A DNA stretch of 64,000 nt, taken from positions 124,001 to 188,000 of the forward strand of contig JAYMTL010000002.1 in assembly GCA_036897445.1 (NCBI GenBank), in the 5' to 3' direction. Positions 23,188-36,913 of the stretch are shown piece by piece (within the stretch, counting starts at the first letter, position 1; each line of letters opens with the position of its first letter). Source of the DNA: Pelargonium tetragonum (lineage: Eukaryota > Streptophyta > Magnoliopsida > Geraniales > Geraniaceae). A program made the position numbers and the translations under genes. A model generated the notes under the pieces. It searched no databases, was not told the origin of the DNA, and saw only the letters and a program-made list of their open reading frames with translations.

Positions 23188-26100
23188 AACAAGATGAACA
23201 AAGTTTACCCTAAGAATCTCTACTCTATCTTACAAGCCAAGGCCAGCACTTTTTCAGGAGGCCGCTCTTTCTTAAAGTCTTTGCTTTGTAACCGGAATTC
23301 TATTCTCGAGTCTTTATAATGGATCTCCTTTTAGACTATGGCTTTGAAAGAGAACCCAGTAATCAAAAATGCAGGAGGGCCTAAGAACTCTATTTCCTGT
23401 TATGCCATATTTAGTTAGTAGCTCTTACGAGCTACCTTATATTTGTGTGAATATTAGTAAAACCCCCAAGACTTTTAGTATGCCTCTGAGAGCCCTGTTG
23501 CTTTGTGTAGGATTCCTTTTAGTAGAGATCCTAAAAATATACAAAATAGAGCGTCTAGAAGCTTTGCTTTTCATGTCCCCTAGTTTTCTTTAACCTGCCA
23601 TAAAAGTACTCAAAAAGGTGCTTTCCAAGGTATAATGTTATCCTCCTTTTAAAAGTTTTCGCTAATTTAGTATCCCCTTTGAGAACTACTCTGAGCTTTT
23701 GTCATATATCAGGCGCTTTTCGTTAAAAAAAGGGAATTCCTAATACAAGAGGGCTCCCATTTACAATTTTGTTCTACCGAGAATTTACAGCGCACTGTGA
23801 AAGGAACTTTTCAGAAGATTTAACTCTGAGTTTAGATCTGTAAATTCCGGGCCTGTTATACCTAACCTGGAAATAGGTATTTCTTAAACCTTAATATTCC
23901 CAAGATAATCATGCCTTAAAGCAGCGCATTAAAGTATCCCCAACTCCTTCAATGTCGGCAAAGGCCACAGTTATAGTTAATGACGGGTCCCCTATAGCCA
24001 AACTTTACAAGAAAGTCCAATCCTTTTTAAAAATATATTACCAAAAAGCCCCAAAAAGAGTCTTTTATCAGGAGAATTTTATCTTTTTTATCTTAGAATT
24101 AATTCCCATCTTTATTTTATAAAGAATTAGTAAGACTTTTTGTATTCGTAGCCGATGCTTATTTACCCGCGGAACCTTTTTGGAATTTTTTAGAAAAGAG
24201 GCTAAATCGCTCCAGACCCTTAGTTGGAATTTACCTATTGGATACCGGGTGTATTGACTGAGAAAGTTAAAAGGGGTGTGCAAATGAGCCCGTTTCGGCT
24301 CAGTTTTCGCTTATGTACTTTTAAGGTTTGATGCGCATCTAGCTTAGTTAAGGGAGATCCCTTTAAGATATATCTCTTGTTTTCTATATTACAAATAAAG
24401 TAGCTACTCTAATCAAGGAGAGATTAAATGCAGGATTCCCCGTTTTTCCATAGTATGTATGGAAGATTTAGCTCTTTTTATGTACCCTCGGCAGACCCCT
24501 TTTTTAAAAAGAAGTGCAGTCCTTCAAAGGTCTCGTTTTTCATCACAGCTATTTTTATTAGAGAACCATAGGAAACCCAAGTATAGGGTATCGGAGTAAA
24601 GGAAGCGCCTATGATTTAACCAGAGGGTTCTTGGACTTCTAATATCATTTCTTTATTTGGGCCGAGCAGAACTGCAAAGTCTTGTTTAAAAAGGAGGGGC
24701 AATCTTCTCCGTCGCGGGGATGCTTTAGATTTATAGAAGTTAATTCATATTTTGGAGAGTCTCAAGTAGTACAAATGAATGCTTCTAAGTTTCTATTTCC
24801 TGTTGAAGTCCTTCCTAGCTTACCACATATCCATTACAAGTGGACTCTCTTTCGTAGTTAGTTCTTAATAAGTTATAATAAAAAGGAAATTGTATACACA
24901 GCTTTTGCTCAAGGGGCGTGCCGAAGCTCCTTAGTTAGAAATATAGCCTCTAATTTGACATTTTTAGGATTCTCGTACAAAAAGACTTGAGGAGTCCGCC
25001 ACAATTCTAGAAATGTTATAGGCAAAACTTTTGGCATATATGAAACAACTAAGGATTGACTAATCGAAATGTATACCGATTCCTCTGGGCCCAGGATAAA
25101 TCTGAAATGACTCGAGTTCTATACTTAAAAGAAATTCTTTCGTTCTGTTTGGTAAACTCCTCCTTGTGCGATAGGCTTTTTGGGCTATTGGGGATCCTAA
25201 TTCTATCTTTCTAAGTATCAAAGCAAGGGTCCTGCGGAATAGAAAAAGACCGGGGTTTTTGATTGACCATAGAAATTTCTAATGAAATGAGAACCGACGA
25301 GAAAGAATCCTAGCAAGTGAGAGAAGAGTTGTTAAGTGAGGAACTTCCGTCAACTAAAGAGAAAAGGTAGCCATCCATTCTTTGCTTTGGTTAAAGATGT
25401 TTAGAGAACATAAAGAACTGGAGTTAAAGTAAGTTTCCAGGTCCGGTAAAGAAGTAGAGTTAAGTCTGTTGTTCTTGTTCCCCCCTGCCAGGAGTCCCTA
25501 ACTCAATTAATTATAAGAATTATAAGGAAACAAATCTAAGAAAATTCTATTTCTTCTAAATCTAAAGGAATATAAAGACTAAACGGTTAGCTATCCATGT
25601 AGGGCCCAAGCTTCAGTTTCCAAGTTAAGGTAAGTGAAGTCTATAAGTGGAAATGAAGATAGCTGCTGGCTAGGTTTTTAGAATTAAGAGCTGGTTTCAA
25701 AGAGGGGTAGGAGGGTTTTTCAGTATCGGATATTCCCCCTCAGGCACTATCTGATCAGGAAGATAATCACTCCTAACCTTCCTAGAACTCCCTTCTTTAC
25801 TTTACGAACTAGGAAACATAGCTATCTAAAAGAAAGATTGCCTCTACTTTTTTTGCTAAATCACTAACCCCTTAAATTGCTTGTTTATAAGATCCGCAGC
25901 CGAATCTCTTTTTTACAAAATACCTTGTACCTCGTAATTTCTTAACTGGATCAAGAAAGAATACATTACTAAAACCCGACTTTAATAACAGGAAACCAAG
26001 CAGAACCCGAAACTTTTTGTTAATTTCTTCCTTGTCTTGACTAATTAGAAGTTCTTACGGATTTGTTAGGAGTGATTATACAAGATTTGTTAGTACCTAT

Positions 26101-26289
26101 TCCCACCACTTTTAAGTACAAAACGACCCTTCTTTATTAGTTCTCGTTGTAAGGGCTTTCTAGGCTTTATTACCCCTAAATACCTAAGGATTCTAAACCT
26201 ATCTGCACTCGGCGTTCTAGAGGATGTAATTACTACTAATCTTAAAGTTCTAGCTCTACCTTACAGACTAGAAACAAAGAGCTTTTCTT

Positions 26290-26304
26290 TTAATTACATT
26301 ACCT
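26290..26304 (-). repeat. Dispersed 15-mer AGGTAATGTAATTAA, minus strand
   Basis: An exact copy on the minus strand. Read in that sense it is preceded by AAAGATA and followed by AAGAAAAG, like the copy at 8178. Confidence 0.6.
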
Positions 26305-27272
26305 TATCTTTTTCGATTTCTTATCCTAATTACAAAATTCCAAGAGAACTTAACTCCACTCCTCTTGCAAAAGAGAATTTCTACTCTATTTCTGACTAGA
26401 AACTCTAAAGCTACAGAGTACTCTTACGAGGAATCCCTTGGAACCCAACAATCAATAGAGGGAATATAACTAGCCCGCGATTCCTGTTTAGTACAACCAT
26501 TAACTTTTTTCGGTCAAAAGAGGAGCCAATTCTTCTAAGAAACTCTGTATCCTGTAAAAAGCAAAAAATTGTATTTTATATATGAGTATCGCTCGTTGGG
26601 ACACATAAAAAGGCTCTAACTTAACCCTATAATCGAGGGCCCCCTTTCTATTTGCTCCCTCTTTATTATTAAAAACTCTTTGAACTTGTTTCTTTCCTTG
26701 TTCATTTAGGATTACAATAAGTACAACAACAAGAAAAAACTTAACTCTTCTTGAAAGCCTGTAGTAAACTCTTAGCTACACTGGTAATACCTACTTTGCC
26801 CCAATTTTTTACTCTTCACATCTTACCCGTAACTTCTTTCTTAGGAGCTATACCTATACCCTGCCGCTTCTAGAGCAGTAAGGAGAGTAAGAGCTTTAGG
26901 GATAGAAACTCTTAGAATACCTGTACTATTTGTAGCTTTGGTATTTAAAGGCTTCAAATGTAGGGGCTCTAAAGGAAAGCGTTTACGAGCACTCTATATC
27001 TAAAGGTTTCGCTATTCTAGATATTCCTTTTTGTGTTTGTCTGGTTTCATCCTAATTTTTTGTTGTCCTTAGTTTTTTTTAAGTATTGACTTAAAATGTG
27101 TAATTAAAAATTTCTAGGATTAGAATATAGATATAAGTTAGGATAAACCATTTTCGATAAAGTGTAGTAAAGTTTGCTTTTGCTGTTAGTTTTAGGGTAA
27201 AGGTAGCCGTCCTTCAAGCCTTTGTTTCAGGAAAGAGAATATATAAATAAAGGTCAAACAAAGAGAGCTAAG

Positions 27273-27311
27273 GTTTCTTCATTAGTAAGAGCTTTTCTAA
27301 AGTGAGACATA
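27273..27311 (+). repeat. Diverged repeat, second copy of 19742-19780
   Basis: It matches the first copy with a few substitutions and one missing T in the T run. Confidence 0.5.
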
Positions 27312-27519
27312 TATATTGAAATAGAATACCCTTGTGAGTTCGTTTCCCTTGTAGAATCCGAGGAAATGGGAAGCCGAAAGGTGTAAGGAATTTTATAGAT
27401 TGATAGAAAAAAATTATTTACGTTTTAGTGAAACTGTTAGAAAAAATTTATACACTTAGAATTGGAAAGAGATGCTTGCAAAACCTTAAAGAGAGATAGG
27501 CTAGCCATGAAACTTGCAT

Positions 27520-27549
27520 GAATGAGAGCTTCTCGTGGATTGAGTCATA
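27520..27549 (+). repeat. Diverged repeat, third and weaker copy of 19742-19780
   Basis: It keeps CATGAATGAGAGCTT and TTGAGTCATA but the middle is changed. It lies about 210 bases after the second copy. Confidence 0.3.
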
Positions 27550-28605
27550 TTCTGAAAAATGCATATCTATTTTGAAGGGATCTCTCGCACGGGATTTGTA
27601 AGTTCCTATAGTAGAAACTGGAGAATTGTGTAAGGAAATTCTATACCATTGAAAAGTCACACTTATATACGTCGATACTTTGGTTGGAACAAAAGCTACA
27701 AGGAAAGACTACCTTAACCTATCCATAAAGGTAAGACATTCTCTCTCCTCCTATTCTTCTAAAGGGAACCCGCGGCAAGTAAGAAGGATCTGCACAGCGT
27801 AATTTATTTACTAGAGATTAAGAGGAAACCCCAGAATTACCCAGGATACAACATAAGTTATCTAAAAAGAAGTCCTGTATTATTTCCATTTACAGTTCTT
27901 GTGGTCAGTACTACTTTATTTAAGGTGACGCAGAAAATCCGTTCGGGACTTACACCCGAATGTTCTTTAAGGTATAAATAAGTTCTTGTGCTAGGTAGTT
28001 TGACCTAGTATTGGGTTTTAAAAACTTTCTGTGTTAGCTTTTTCGGGTGTTACGTATAATTTTATATCGGATCTACGAGAGGGCCGCCCCTTGTTTAGTC
28101 AACCCCTAAGGGAAAGAAGTGCCTTGTCTTTTGCAGAAAACTCTAGGATACCTAGGAACTCTTTCAAAATTCTAAAGCATATTTATAGTAAGTGGTGTGT
28201 TTCCTCATCCTTATTGAGCTCAAGCAATTAACTAATTGGGTCTTGCTAATATCCGAGCGAGAAAGCATCACTAGAGTTCCAGCGGTTCCAATATCAAGTA
28301 ATAAAGCGCGGGTTTTTTAATTAAGGTCAATAGGGCGGGGCTGCCGGAATAAGTCTCGTTTAATAGGGGTCTAAAAGTTAATATGAGTTCCATTGCTCAG
28401 AAATTCGAGTCCTTTTTTAAACAAATTGAAGCTAGAGACACCGGTGAATCCCCTTGTACTTTTTTCTTACACAAGACAAAAAGGACAAAGTATATAAAAT
28501 AAATAGGTTGTAAGTTCGCTAGTTAAGAAAAGGGGGAGAGTCTCAGGTAAACCCTGGAATTACCAGAAACAAGTATCAAAGTCGGGAGATACCGCACAAA
28601 AGAAT

Positions 28606-28630
28606 TTTTGGGTTCGAACCAAAGCATTCT
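28606..28630 (+). pseudogene. Lone tRNA T-arm stem-loop
   Basis: TTTGG-GTTCGAA-CCAAA is a perfect 5-bp T-arm-like hairpin. The 15-mer TTGGGTTCGAACCAA is shared exactly with 48164-48178. The following GCATTCT would be the 3' acceptor strand, but no partner AGAATGC is found upstream, so only the T arm is supported. Confidence 0.35.
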
Positions 28631-29358
28631 AATTATATTACAATATTGATTGAACAAAAGGGAAGGTTATACCTATAAAGGAAATCCTGTCACTAAAAGA
28701 CAGTTTATTCTATATAAGTGATTCTCGGACTTTTTTTAGAGTTTACCATTTACCAGAGGAGACCTATACTCTACCTAACAGGACTTTTTACAATTCGCGA
28801 TAATTCCTTTCTTTTTAAACAGGTTTTTTGCTAGCCTGCTCAAGTAGTACTAATTACAAATGAGGATTGAGAAACTAAAGCTTCTTTTCTGAAAGAGAGA
28901 CAGAGTTGTAAAGTTATTTACTTTTCATAAGGCATTCTATTTATTAGAAGCTTTTCCCAAGAAATGTCTTTTTCAAGAGCTGCGGACAATTTTTACGAAA
29001 CGGGTACAAATATAGCCAAAGAGGCTTCTTTTATTACAAGCCCCTAGAAACCTTTTCTAATTCTAATAAAATGAACTCAATTTACACACACTAAGCAGGC
29101 TTAGTTTTAAGAAAGGTAAAGTTAGGGGTACTTGCCAATAACACAAGATAGAAGCTCTCTTACATAATACAAAGGATTTCCAAGCTTTTAGCGGTAGGCA
29201 GGAGATAGGAAGAGGCTTTTTTTACTAGAACTTTTCGTGTTTTCAGGACTTATGAAACTCACAACTTCTGCCTTTTGGTTCTCCTTAAAAATTCCTGTAC
29301 TTTAACCAAGGTATATATCCCCCTGTTTTAGGTTTGATTTTACTAAGAGAGCGTTTCT

Positions 29359-29373
29359 TTATCTGCGATACCT
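29359..29373 (+). repeat. Shared 15-mer TTATCTGCGATACCT, copy 2
   Basis: Identical to 18676-18690; see that entry. The flanks are T-rich in both copies. Confidence 0.45.
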
Positions 29374-30782
29374 ATATGCCATTTACTTGGAATTGCAAAA
29401 GCAAAATAAAGACTATAATACGATTAATTCCAATCCATTAGCATCGCGTACTCCTCTAAAATTTAATACAGGAAAATGAGCTGTAAACCCAAAAGTCTAA
29501 GGACTACTAAGACTCTCTGACCAACCGAATAAATAAAGAATAGGAAACTCAATTCTGGACGGGATAAAAAGCGTTGAACTCAAATTATTAGAGTCAAAAC
29601 CAAAGGGTGTTTTTCCTTCCGGGTTATCTTATTTATCTCTAGATACAGACTAAGGGATAGGCTTGGGGAAACTCTTGCTTAGATTCCAGTACTGAGTAAA
29701 AGTTACCTTTAGTGTAACTACTTACTATATCATAGCTTTCTCGACCAGTTTATAAATAAAAGAGAAATTTTGTTAGATATGTTATTTGCTATTATATTTT
29801 TTAAGAGTTTCCGCAGTTTCCACTTTCAACTAAATACCAGCAGCAACCCTATAATCTTTTGCCTTTAGCTACCTCTATCTACAAAAATTTTATGTCCCCT
29901 AAGTCTTACTATGATTCATATGTCTCTTTTTCTCTAGCTTCTGCGCTGTGTCATTCCCCTTTATTACAAAAAAGAGGAAGTTCAGTATCCCAGGAGAGTC
30001 TAAACGAGGGGCGCTTAAACATATTGAGAATTAAAAAATATAAGAGAAAGCCTGCTCTAACTAATTAAAAAGGGCTCTCTTGATGTCTAAGAGTAGCAGT
30101 GTACTAATAATTTTAGTATTTTCAAGAATTGTAGCTTTGATTTAACTAAGAGGCTTCGGTTCTCCCTATTTACAAAAGTAGGTACCTAATTTTATGCGAA
30201 AAAGCAAAGAACTTTATTAAGGAAAGCAGTCATAAATGTAAAGAAAAGAATCTGACTAATATCTATAAATCCTTATAACAATGTTCAATTAATAATTAAA
30301 AATACAACTGAAAAGAGGTATCAGGACTCCTGCTATAAGGAAGGGGTATCCTAAGATTAAGGATTAGGTTAACTCTTTACACTTTGTCAGAAAAAGTACC
30401 TATGTCTATAAGATGTACAACAAGAGTCCAGTAAATATAACGTAGAATCGCGGAACATGAGAATAATAAGCCCTTGTTTCCCGAGACGTAAGCTTGTCGA
30501 GGAAATCCCACTCACTGGGTACTTAAAGGGTTTTTTAGATAATATGCTATAGTAGTAAAAAGAAAAGGGTCATAAAGCGTAAACAAGTGGCAAAAAATCC
30601 TAGAGTTTTTTCTTGGAACCGAGCCCTCTAGAGAAAAGGGATTCTATTATTATATTATTTTATTCCAAACTTTCTTCGATTCTATTACAATTTTGCCCCT
30701 GTAAACTTTTAAGTAATCCATACGCAAGTACACAATCATTAATGCACGTCCTTAAGAAGCTTTGTGGTATTTAAGGATACGC

Positions 30783-30861
30783 AACTTTAATAGGGCTTGA
30801 ACCTAGGGCCGTTGGGTTAAAAGCTCAATGTTCTACCAACTTACAACTAAGCTATACACCC
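30783..30861 (-). pseudogene. trnK: tRNA-Lys(UUU) pseudogene
   Basis: The minus strand begins GGGTGTATAGCTTAGTT and later has TTGGTAGAACATTGAG, CTTTTAA (anticodon TTT) and CTAGGTTCAAGCCCTAT. This matches plant-type mitochondrial tRNA-Lys(UUU) closely from memory. The anticodon stem TTGAG/CCCAA has one mismatch and the T stem one. Seven extra bases, GTAAGTT, interrupt the D loop and look like a small local duplication. The 3' acceptor strand (TAAAGTT instead of the expected TACACCC) no longer pairs with GGGTGTA. It is therefore a recognisable but probably inactive copy. It begins a run of minus-strand tRNA relics that ends near 38.3 kb. Confidence 0.6.
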
Positions 30862-33202
30862 TGAACTGAAATTAAAAGAAGTTTTCTCTTTCAATTTCTT
30901 AGAATCAGAAAGCTAAATCAATGCTAGCTAAATGAAAGAAATATTTATTAAGTAATTGTACTTATACCCACCAGTGAGAATTCTAATAAAGGGGAGTTTT
31001 AATAGCTCACCAAAGTATGGAGCTTTCCTAACCAGGAACCCCCTTACATACAAAAGGGGGTCCGCCCTATTCTTTTAATGAATGAAATATTGTTATTTGT
31101 AATTTTAAGGATACCTCGCTACTTTGAGGGATTTTCTTTGGTCAGGATTTTCCTTTACTGAGTCTGCTTTCTACTAATGAGTAACCTTGGCATTTGGGAA
31201 CAAGTATTTACTACAAAAATCTCAGACAGCGCAAAGTATCCGCTGCTTAAATTTTTTAAGGAAGTTACTGACTGGGTCCCTAAACACTATAAACATATCT
31301 TTTAAGAAGTATAGTCTTACCCGCTTTATGTCTAGAGAATGTCATTTTGTACTCATTGTGAGTGAAAAGGTTCTAATGACTGTAAGCTCATTGCTGTTAT
31401 ATTACCCCAATTTCTAAAAAACTCTATGTGCCTTATGCAGATTAGATATTAGAATCAGCTAGTACGATATTACCTTAACTTATAACGGATGCTACATAGT
31501 TCTGGGACATGTGCATGGGAATATGAGACTGGGGCAGTTAAGAAGTTTATTCGACGGGTAATCAGGTAAAGTAAGCCAGATTTATATAGATGCTCCTTAT
31601 CACCTTAAATTGAAACTATAAAGAATATACACTCAGGAAACGCCCCCATGTTATTCGGGTATTTTAGTTCATTTTTTTAGAACTCTAAATAGAAAATTGT
31701 ATTCCATTTAGTCTTGTATTTCTCAGTATTCCGTATATAGGTCGATACCGTATTACCTTTACCGAAGTGAAAACTTATAAAATATAGGAATAACACACCC
31801 CCGTATATAAGATTGCTCAAGAACCCAATTATATTAAACGTTACTTAACTTACAGCAGAGATTTAGAAGCAAAAAGTCAATTATCTATTTAATATAGAGT
31901 ACTATTTCTATATAAACGAGTTAGCAAGTAGGAAAATTATATATATATTCTAACAATCCTATAAAAGATCATAGCCTATACAGAACTAGTACAGGTATCA
32001 CAGTTATAGCTAACCCGGTACTCGCTATTTCAAGGCATGCCCGTTCCTAAAATGAAAGATATTCCTTGACTTGTTTAGAACCGAGGTCTATCTACCTGAA
32101 AGGAAAACTCCTGCCTGAGAGATGCCCTACCTAGTCCTCTATACATATCTACCCTTACTCGATTACTTGAAAGCGAGGCTCTTGACACAGGGGATACCAC
32201 TTTTTACGTTTAAGACTTTTCAACCACTTGAACTAACCCAAGTGGATAAAGAATTCTTACAAGAGACTTGTTTGTTGACCTCTGTTTTGAATGATAAAGA
32301 CGGAACTGCTATCCTATATTTATTAAGGGTTAGCTCCTCTAGAATGAAAAGGTTAGGAGTCAAGTTCCCCTTTTAGTTTCTCTTTCTTAGTAGGTAATAA
32401 ACGAGGAATTACTAGGTTTTTTTAGTTTTCCTGGAGGCCGGCTCTTCGAGAAGTTTTCTAACTAAGGAGTTTTCCTAATTCTCGTATTTCAGTTTAAAGC
32501 GATAAGAGTTCTCAATTTTAAGTAGGGATTCCAGATTCTATGCCACTTAAAAGAGTTTAATAAGAGTCCTATATTTTCCGGGTTAGCAGGGTTACAAGGT
32601 AACGAAGTTAACAAGCGAACGCAGTTGTATTTTTCTTAATTGATATGTATTCCCTTTTTTTTTGTAGTCCTTAATTGGGAAGTATTGACTTTCCAAAGTC
32701 AAAAGAGTGTCCTTTCATTCCCGAAGTTGAAAATTAGAGTAAGGTTTGCTCTTGCCTTGTTTCCAGTAAAGAAGTGAAGAATGAAAGAAAGTAAAAACAG
32801 GGGCAGTACTAAGCTTTTTAAGTCCTAGATATTCTGCTATTTAAACAAGTTTATGGCTTTCACATTTAATAAGGGAGGGTACGCCTTCAGGAGTTCAAGT
32901 AGTATTAAGGTGGGGCTTTCAATATGACTTTTTTATCCCTTCTTGAAGGGGGTCTGTACGTGTTGTTTTCTATGTCAAATAAGTACGGGGTTTTTCCCTA
33001 AAATTCCTAGGAAAAGGTTTCCCTCTGTTAGTTTAGATAAGCCTTTTGAGGAATTTCTAGTAGGAGAGTAGTTTTTCGACACAATGTAGTAAGTAACTTA
33101 AGAATTCCATAACTAAAGAAAGGGGATGCCTGGTATTTAGGGGATTTTGAAAATAAGGAGAGGTGGCTAGGGGATAAGTTTCCTAGTTTTCTTTCTTTAT
33201 AA
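30862..33202. other. Non-coding stretch
   Basis: The only structure noted is the hairpin at 31035-31063. Frames of 76 codons (31187-31417) and 84 codons (32122-32376, TTG-type or ATG start) were read and show no known motif. Confidence 0.5.
31035..31063. repeat. Hairpin ACCCCCTT / AAGGGGGT
   Basis: Arms 31038-31045 and 31054-31061 pair perfectly over 8 bp with an 8-base loop. The order is C run then G run, unlike the GGGG-N-CCCC family. It is GC-rich for this background. Confidence 0.45.
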
Positions 33203-33265
33203 TAGCGTTATGGGACTTGAACTTATGCCTTACTCTGTTCCTTTATCAGGTTCAAAGGCAATTTC
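33203..33265 (-). pseudogene. tRNA-like relic, Ile(GAU)-like
   Basis: The minus strand has AACCTGATAAAGG, where the loop CTGATAA would give anticodon GAT, and GCATAAGTTCAAGTCCCAT as a T arm. The anticodon stem pairs only partly and no D arm is clear. It resembles plastid or bacterial tRNA-Ile(GAU) in these two places only. Confidence 0.3.
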
Positions 33266-34635
33266 CGACAAGGAGAATTTATAGCTAAAAGGGGCTCGTT
33301 TTCTTATCTTTCTTATCCAGTGTAAGTTTAAATAAGTCCCAGGAAATATCAAAGTTTAAACTAAACTTTTCTTACTTAAAATTCTTAGAGCCCCCTTTTT
33401 CTTGACTTGGTTGTTTGAACTACCTGTGGGGGTCCTCTAGACGAAATAAAATAATAAGCATTCGAAGCCCCCCTGACGTACAGTTATTGTTAGTTTTGGG
33501 AAGGGTTAGGATAATAAAGAAATTAGTCTCTGTATTACAACTGGGGCATATCGCAACTATACTAAGAGTATTTTATTAGAGTAGAAAACGATCCAGAGAA
33601 TTTACTCGAGATTAAAAAGATATAATATTCGGTTTAACGGACTAAGTTCTGGTTAACAATAAAACTTTTTTGACAAGATTTTCTAATAAGAGCTAAAACC
33701 CTGTTAAAATTAAGGATCCCCGATGTGTAATAAGTTAGTTGTCAGGTTTTCCTAAACTAAACAAAAGGAAAAGATATAATATATTGAGAACTATTCACAA
33801 GTTTCTTTTCTAGTCTAGTTAAGTCTTGAGAGGGTACCTTTACCGGATTTTAAGGGTCTTGTTACGCAGCACGAATTAGCGTAGCCCTTTATATTTTAGA
33901 TAAGAATACTGCAGCGTTTCTCAGAGGGATCCCGTTTATAAAAAGCTCATGTTCGTCTATTTTAATTTAAATAAAACTATTCCTACGATCAGAATCTCAA
34001 AGGTAAGCGGCTATTATGAGACTTGTCCGAATTAAATAAGAAACTGCAACTCGTTGTCCAGAATTAGGCAACCCTATTCGTTTTTGTTTACAACTCAACT
34101 CTGTTATGCGTTTGACGAGATAATCCTTAGGGGCTCTCCCCGATTATATACTAGCAGATGCATAATACCAATTTGTAACTGGAGTCAACTTAGCCCTCAA
34201 AATTTTACCTTCTTAGCTGGAAAATTTTCATAAGAAGGACTAATACCTTTAAACTGTTATAAATGCTAAACTCCTCTAAAGGAATCCTAGTTCATTCCAG
34301 TGTGCTTTTCTTAAGCGTTATCCCATTAAATTAAGAAGTTTCCTTATTTCCTTATAAAAAGCCTACCGCGACTTTTCTAGAAACTACAGAATGAGCACTT
34401 ATTAAGTAAAGATTTTTACGAAAAAAAGTATATAAAAAAGAATTACCTATAAATTATTGAACATTAAGTAAGCAGACTCTTTAAGTTAAGCACCTTTCCT
34501 TAGTCTCTAAACAAGAAATTGAGTCTATAATAAGTCCTTATAAGGAGCCCCTTTAAGGAGTAGTTTTTTATTATTCTATTAAGGATTTAAGATCTCGATA
34601 ATTGCTTTTCTAGATTAAGGGAAGATTCGCTTTGC

Positions 34636-34650
34636 TTAATTGAATTACCT
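34636..34650 (-). repeat. Dispersed 15-mer, variant AGGTAATTCAATTAA
   Basis: It differs from the main form only at the two central bases (TC instead of GT). It is identical to the copy at 36461-36475. Confidence 0.5.
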
Positions 34651-36460
34651 TTATTTCATAATTCAATTTCTATTTGATTGAGTGGATATTACTGACTTAG
34701 ACTCTCTAAATCCTTAAAAACTAGTTTTTGTCTCTTGTAGCAAATCCTATCTTTTGTAATGTAAGGTTGCTCAGGTTCTGGAGTTTGCTTTTTTAAATAT
34801 AGGAGATAGTTCCTTATCTGTGAGTGAAATTCCAAGTCTAAAAGTAAGCTTTATAACCCCTCAGGAATTCTCCTATAAATTTTTAGTAGCTTTCTACCCG
34901 GAATATTCTTAAAATAGAAATTTTATCTCCTTTACGAGTACGTGTTATACTTTTTTTGTATAGTAATTAAATTGAAATTAGTTTACTTTCCAAGACATTG
35001 TAATAGATACTGGGTCCTAAATAAGAATCAGACAGGAACCTTTTACTTGAAATATTAGTTACTCACTCTATTCTCGAATTCCTATGAATCTCAAATGACA
35101 TATGTAATTAGCCTCCTATCCCAGTTTTTTTAATTACCAAGCCCTTTTTCAGCCAAATATTTAAATAATAAAAGCGTAGATTTTTCCTCGAGCTTTTTCT
35201 AATAAAATTTAATGACTAAAAATCCTAGTAAATCTAAAAAAAATGAGAATTAAGGAGTATCGGCAATAAAATAAAAGGGATATCTTTCTAAGTACTAAAA
35301 GGAGTCGTTATTCAATATATAAATATAGTATAGGTTCCTTATAGATCCGGCTTACCTCTTGCTTGAGTTTTACTTGTTCAAAAGCCCTCATTATAAGAAA
35401 AGTTAGATAATTTTAATATTAAAATGAGAAGAATAAATCTTAAGCTAGTTTACCTATTAAGGGAATCGTAGTATTTATAAGAAACTCTTACTATAGCTAG
35501 TTTAAGCACACTCTTTCAAGGGAATCCACCCCTTTAGGCTTTTTGTTTTAAAGAGTAAGTACTTCACATTTAGGTTAAATTCCAGCTTTTTAGTTATACA
35601 AAAATGAAGATTCTCATTATCGAGCGGTTTTTCATTACTTTTACTAAACTATTAAACTTCTTGAGACTTAGAAAACCCTGAGTAAAGGCAGATGGGAAGG
35701 GCAATTACCTATATAAAAAAGCATCCTCTAAAACAAGAACCTAAAAGTAAGGAATTTGAGAGACTCTTACTACCAAATTACCCTAAGGTTTTTTAAGTAC
35801 CTAAAACACTTTAGTACTATAAGGGAGGCTCCTCACTCTAGGGGAATACCCTTTTGCTTGTAAAGAAAAATTTCTTATATTTTAAATACTTACTAAAGCT
35901 AGAGTAAATCAGAGGAGTATCTATTTCAAGAATGAAAAATCTTTATTATAAAATATGTACTGAACTTATAAGGCTTTATAATAAAAGAAAGTAGTCCCTT
36001 CTTATATTTTATTTAGTACTTTAGCTACAAAATTTCTTATTCGCTCGGCTTCTACCTATATTTCATTTTTTCATTTAACCTAAATAGGAAACCTAAGCCC
36101 TCACATTTTCTTTCTAGTAAGGGTTTCCACTCTTTTTATACTATGCATAATATCCAGGAAATGCCCTACTACGCAGCTTTTTATCAAGACCTTTTCCTAA
36201 GATTTTCGGTATTCACACCCCTAAAGTTTCTAGAAATTCTTACCTTTCTCCAAAGTAGCCTTGGAGCAGGACTCCCCTATTTGTAACGCCTCAACGTGCC
36301 TCAGGCCATACAACAAGAGTAAACTCTTCCTGGTATTGCTTTAAGCGCCACACTAGATTTAAAGCATTCTAGATAATAACTTAAGAGTTCCCGCCTTTTT
36401 CTAGGCTTAAAAAGGGTTTCTTCGATATTGAGATTTCTACTATTTTATCCTTTTTCTTAA

Positions 36461-36475
36461 TTAATTGAATTACCT
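36461..36475 (-). repeat. Dispersed 15-mer, variant AGGTAATTCAATTAA
   Basis: Identical to 34636-34650 and on the same strand, about 1.8 kb away. Confidence 0.5.
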
Positions 36476-36913
36476 AGTGCTTATCAACTAGAACTTTCCA
36501 TTTCCTGCCTAAGAATTAACCCGTTTATAGACCCTAAAGAAATTCCAATAAAAAGAAGGGAAACCCCAGTTAGTTTTTGAATTCCTTAGTGACCTATTAG
36601 CGATCTCGGAAAGAAACCGCCTTTATTCCCATCTCTGGAATTGGAGACCTAGAAGAAACAAAGGAACATAAAAAAGAAAATTTTATAAACCCCTTTAAGC
36701 TTTTTATCTGACTCATTCTTTTGCATGCGATTTAAGGCATTCTAGAGTTCCCCCTTTCTTAAACTCAAATTTTAAGAATACCTTAAAGGCACCTAAATCC
36801 AAGGAAAAGGACACTTTGCTACTCAAATTCCCAGCCTTATTAATTAATTTAATAGGGCTTCTTAGGTACTTTTTAACCTTAATACTTTAACGAGGGTAGA
36901 CAGATTTTTGTTT

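Larger units (their letters stand above)
23188..30782. other. Non-coding stretch
   Basis: No gene is recognised in 7.6 kb. About 25.8-27.0 kb is richer in C than G, and its reverse complement uses words seen in the 38.5-46.5 kb block, such as TGTAGCTAAGAG. It also carries a minus-strand copy of the dispersed 15-mer (26290-26304). Two repeat copies (27273-27311, 27520-27549), a lone T-arm-like stem (28606-28630) and a 15-mer copy (29359-29373) complete the list. Confidence 0.45.
33266..36913. other. Non-coding stretch
   Basis: No gene is recognised. Two minus-strand copies of the variant 15-mer AGGTAATTCAATTAA lie at 34636-34650 and 36461-36475. The right part, from about 36.2 kb, is richer in C than G. 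Confidence 0.5.

Noticed and set aside
32122-32376. 84-codon frame, plus strand
   Set aside because: The peptide was read and shows no motif or family resemblance. It has no neighbours and no sign of a coding bias.
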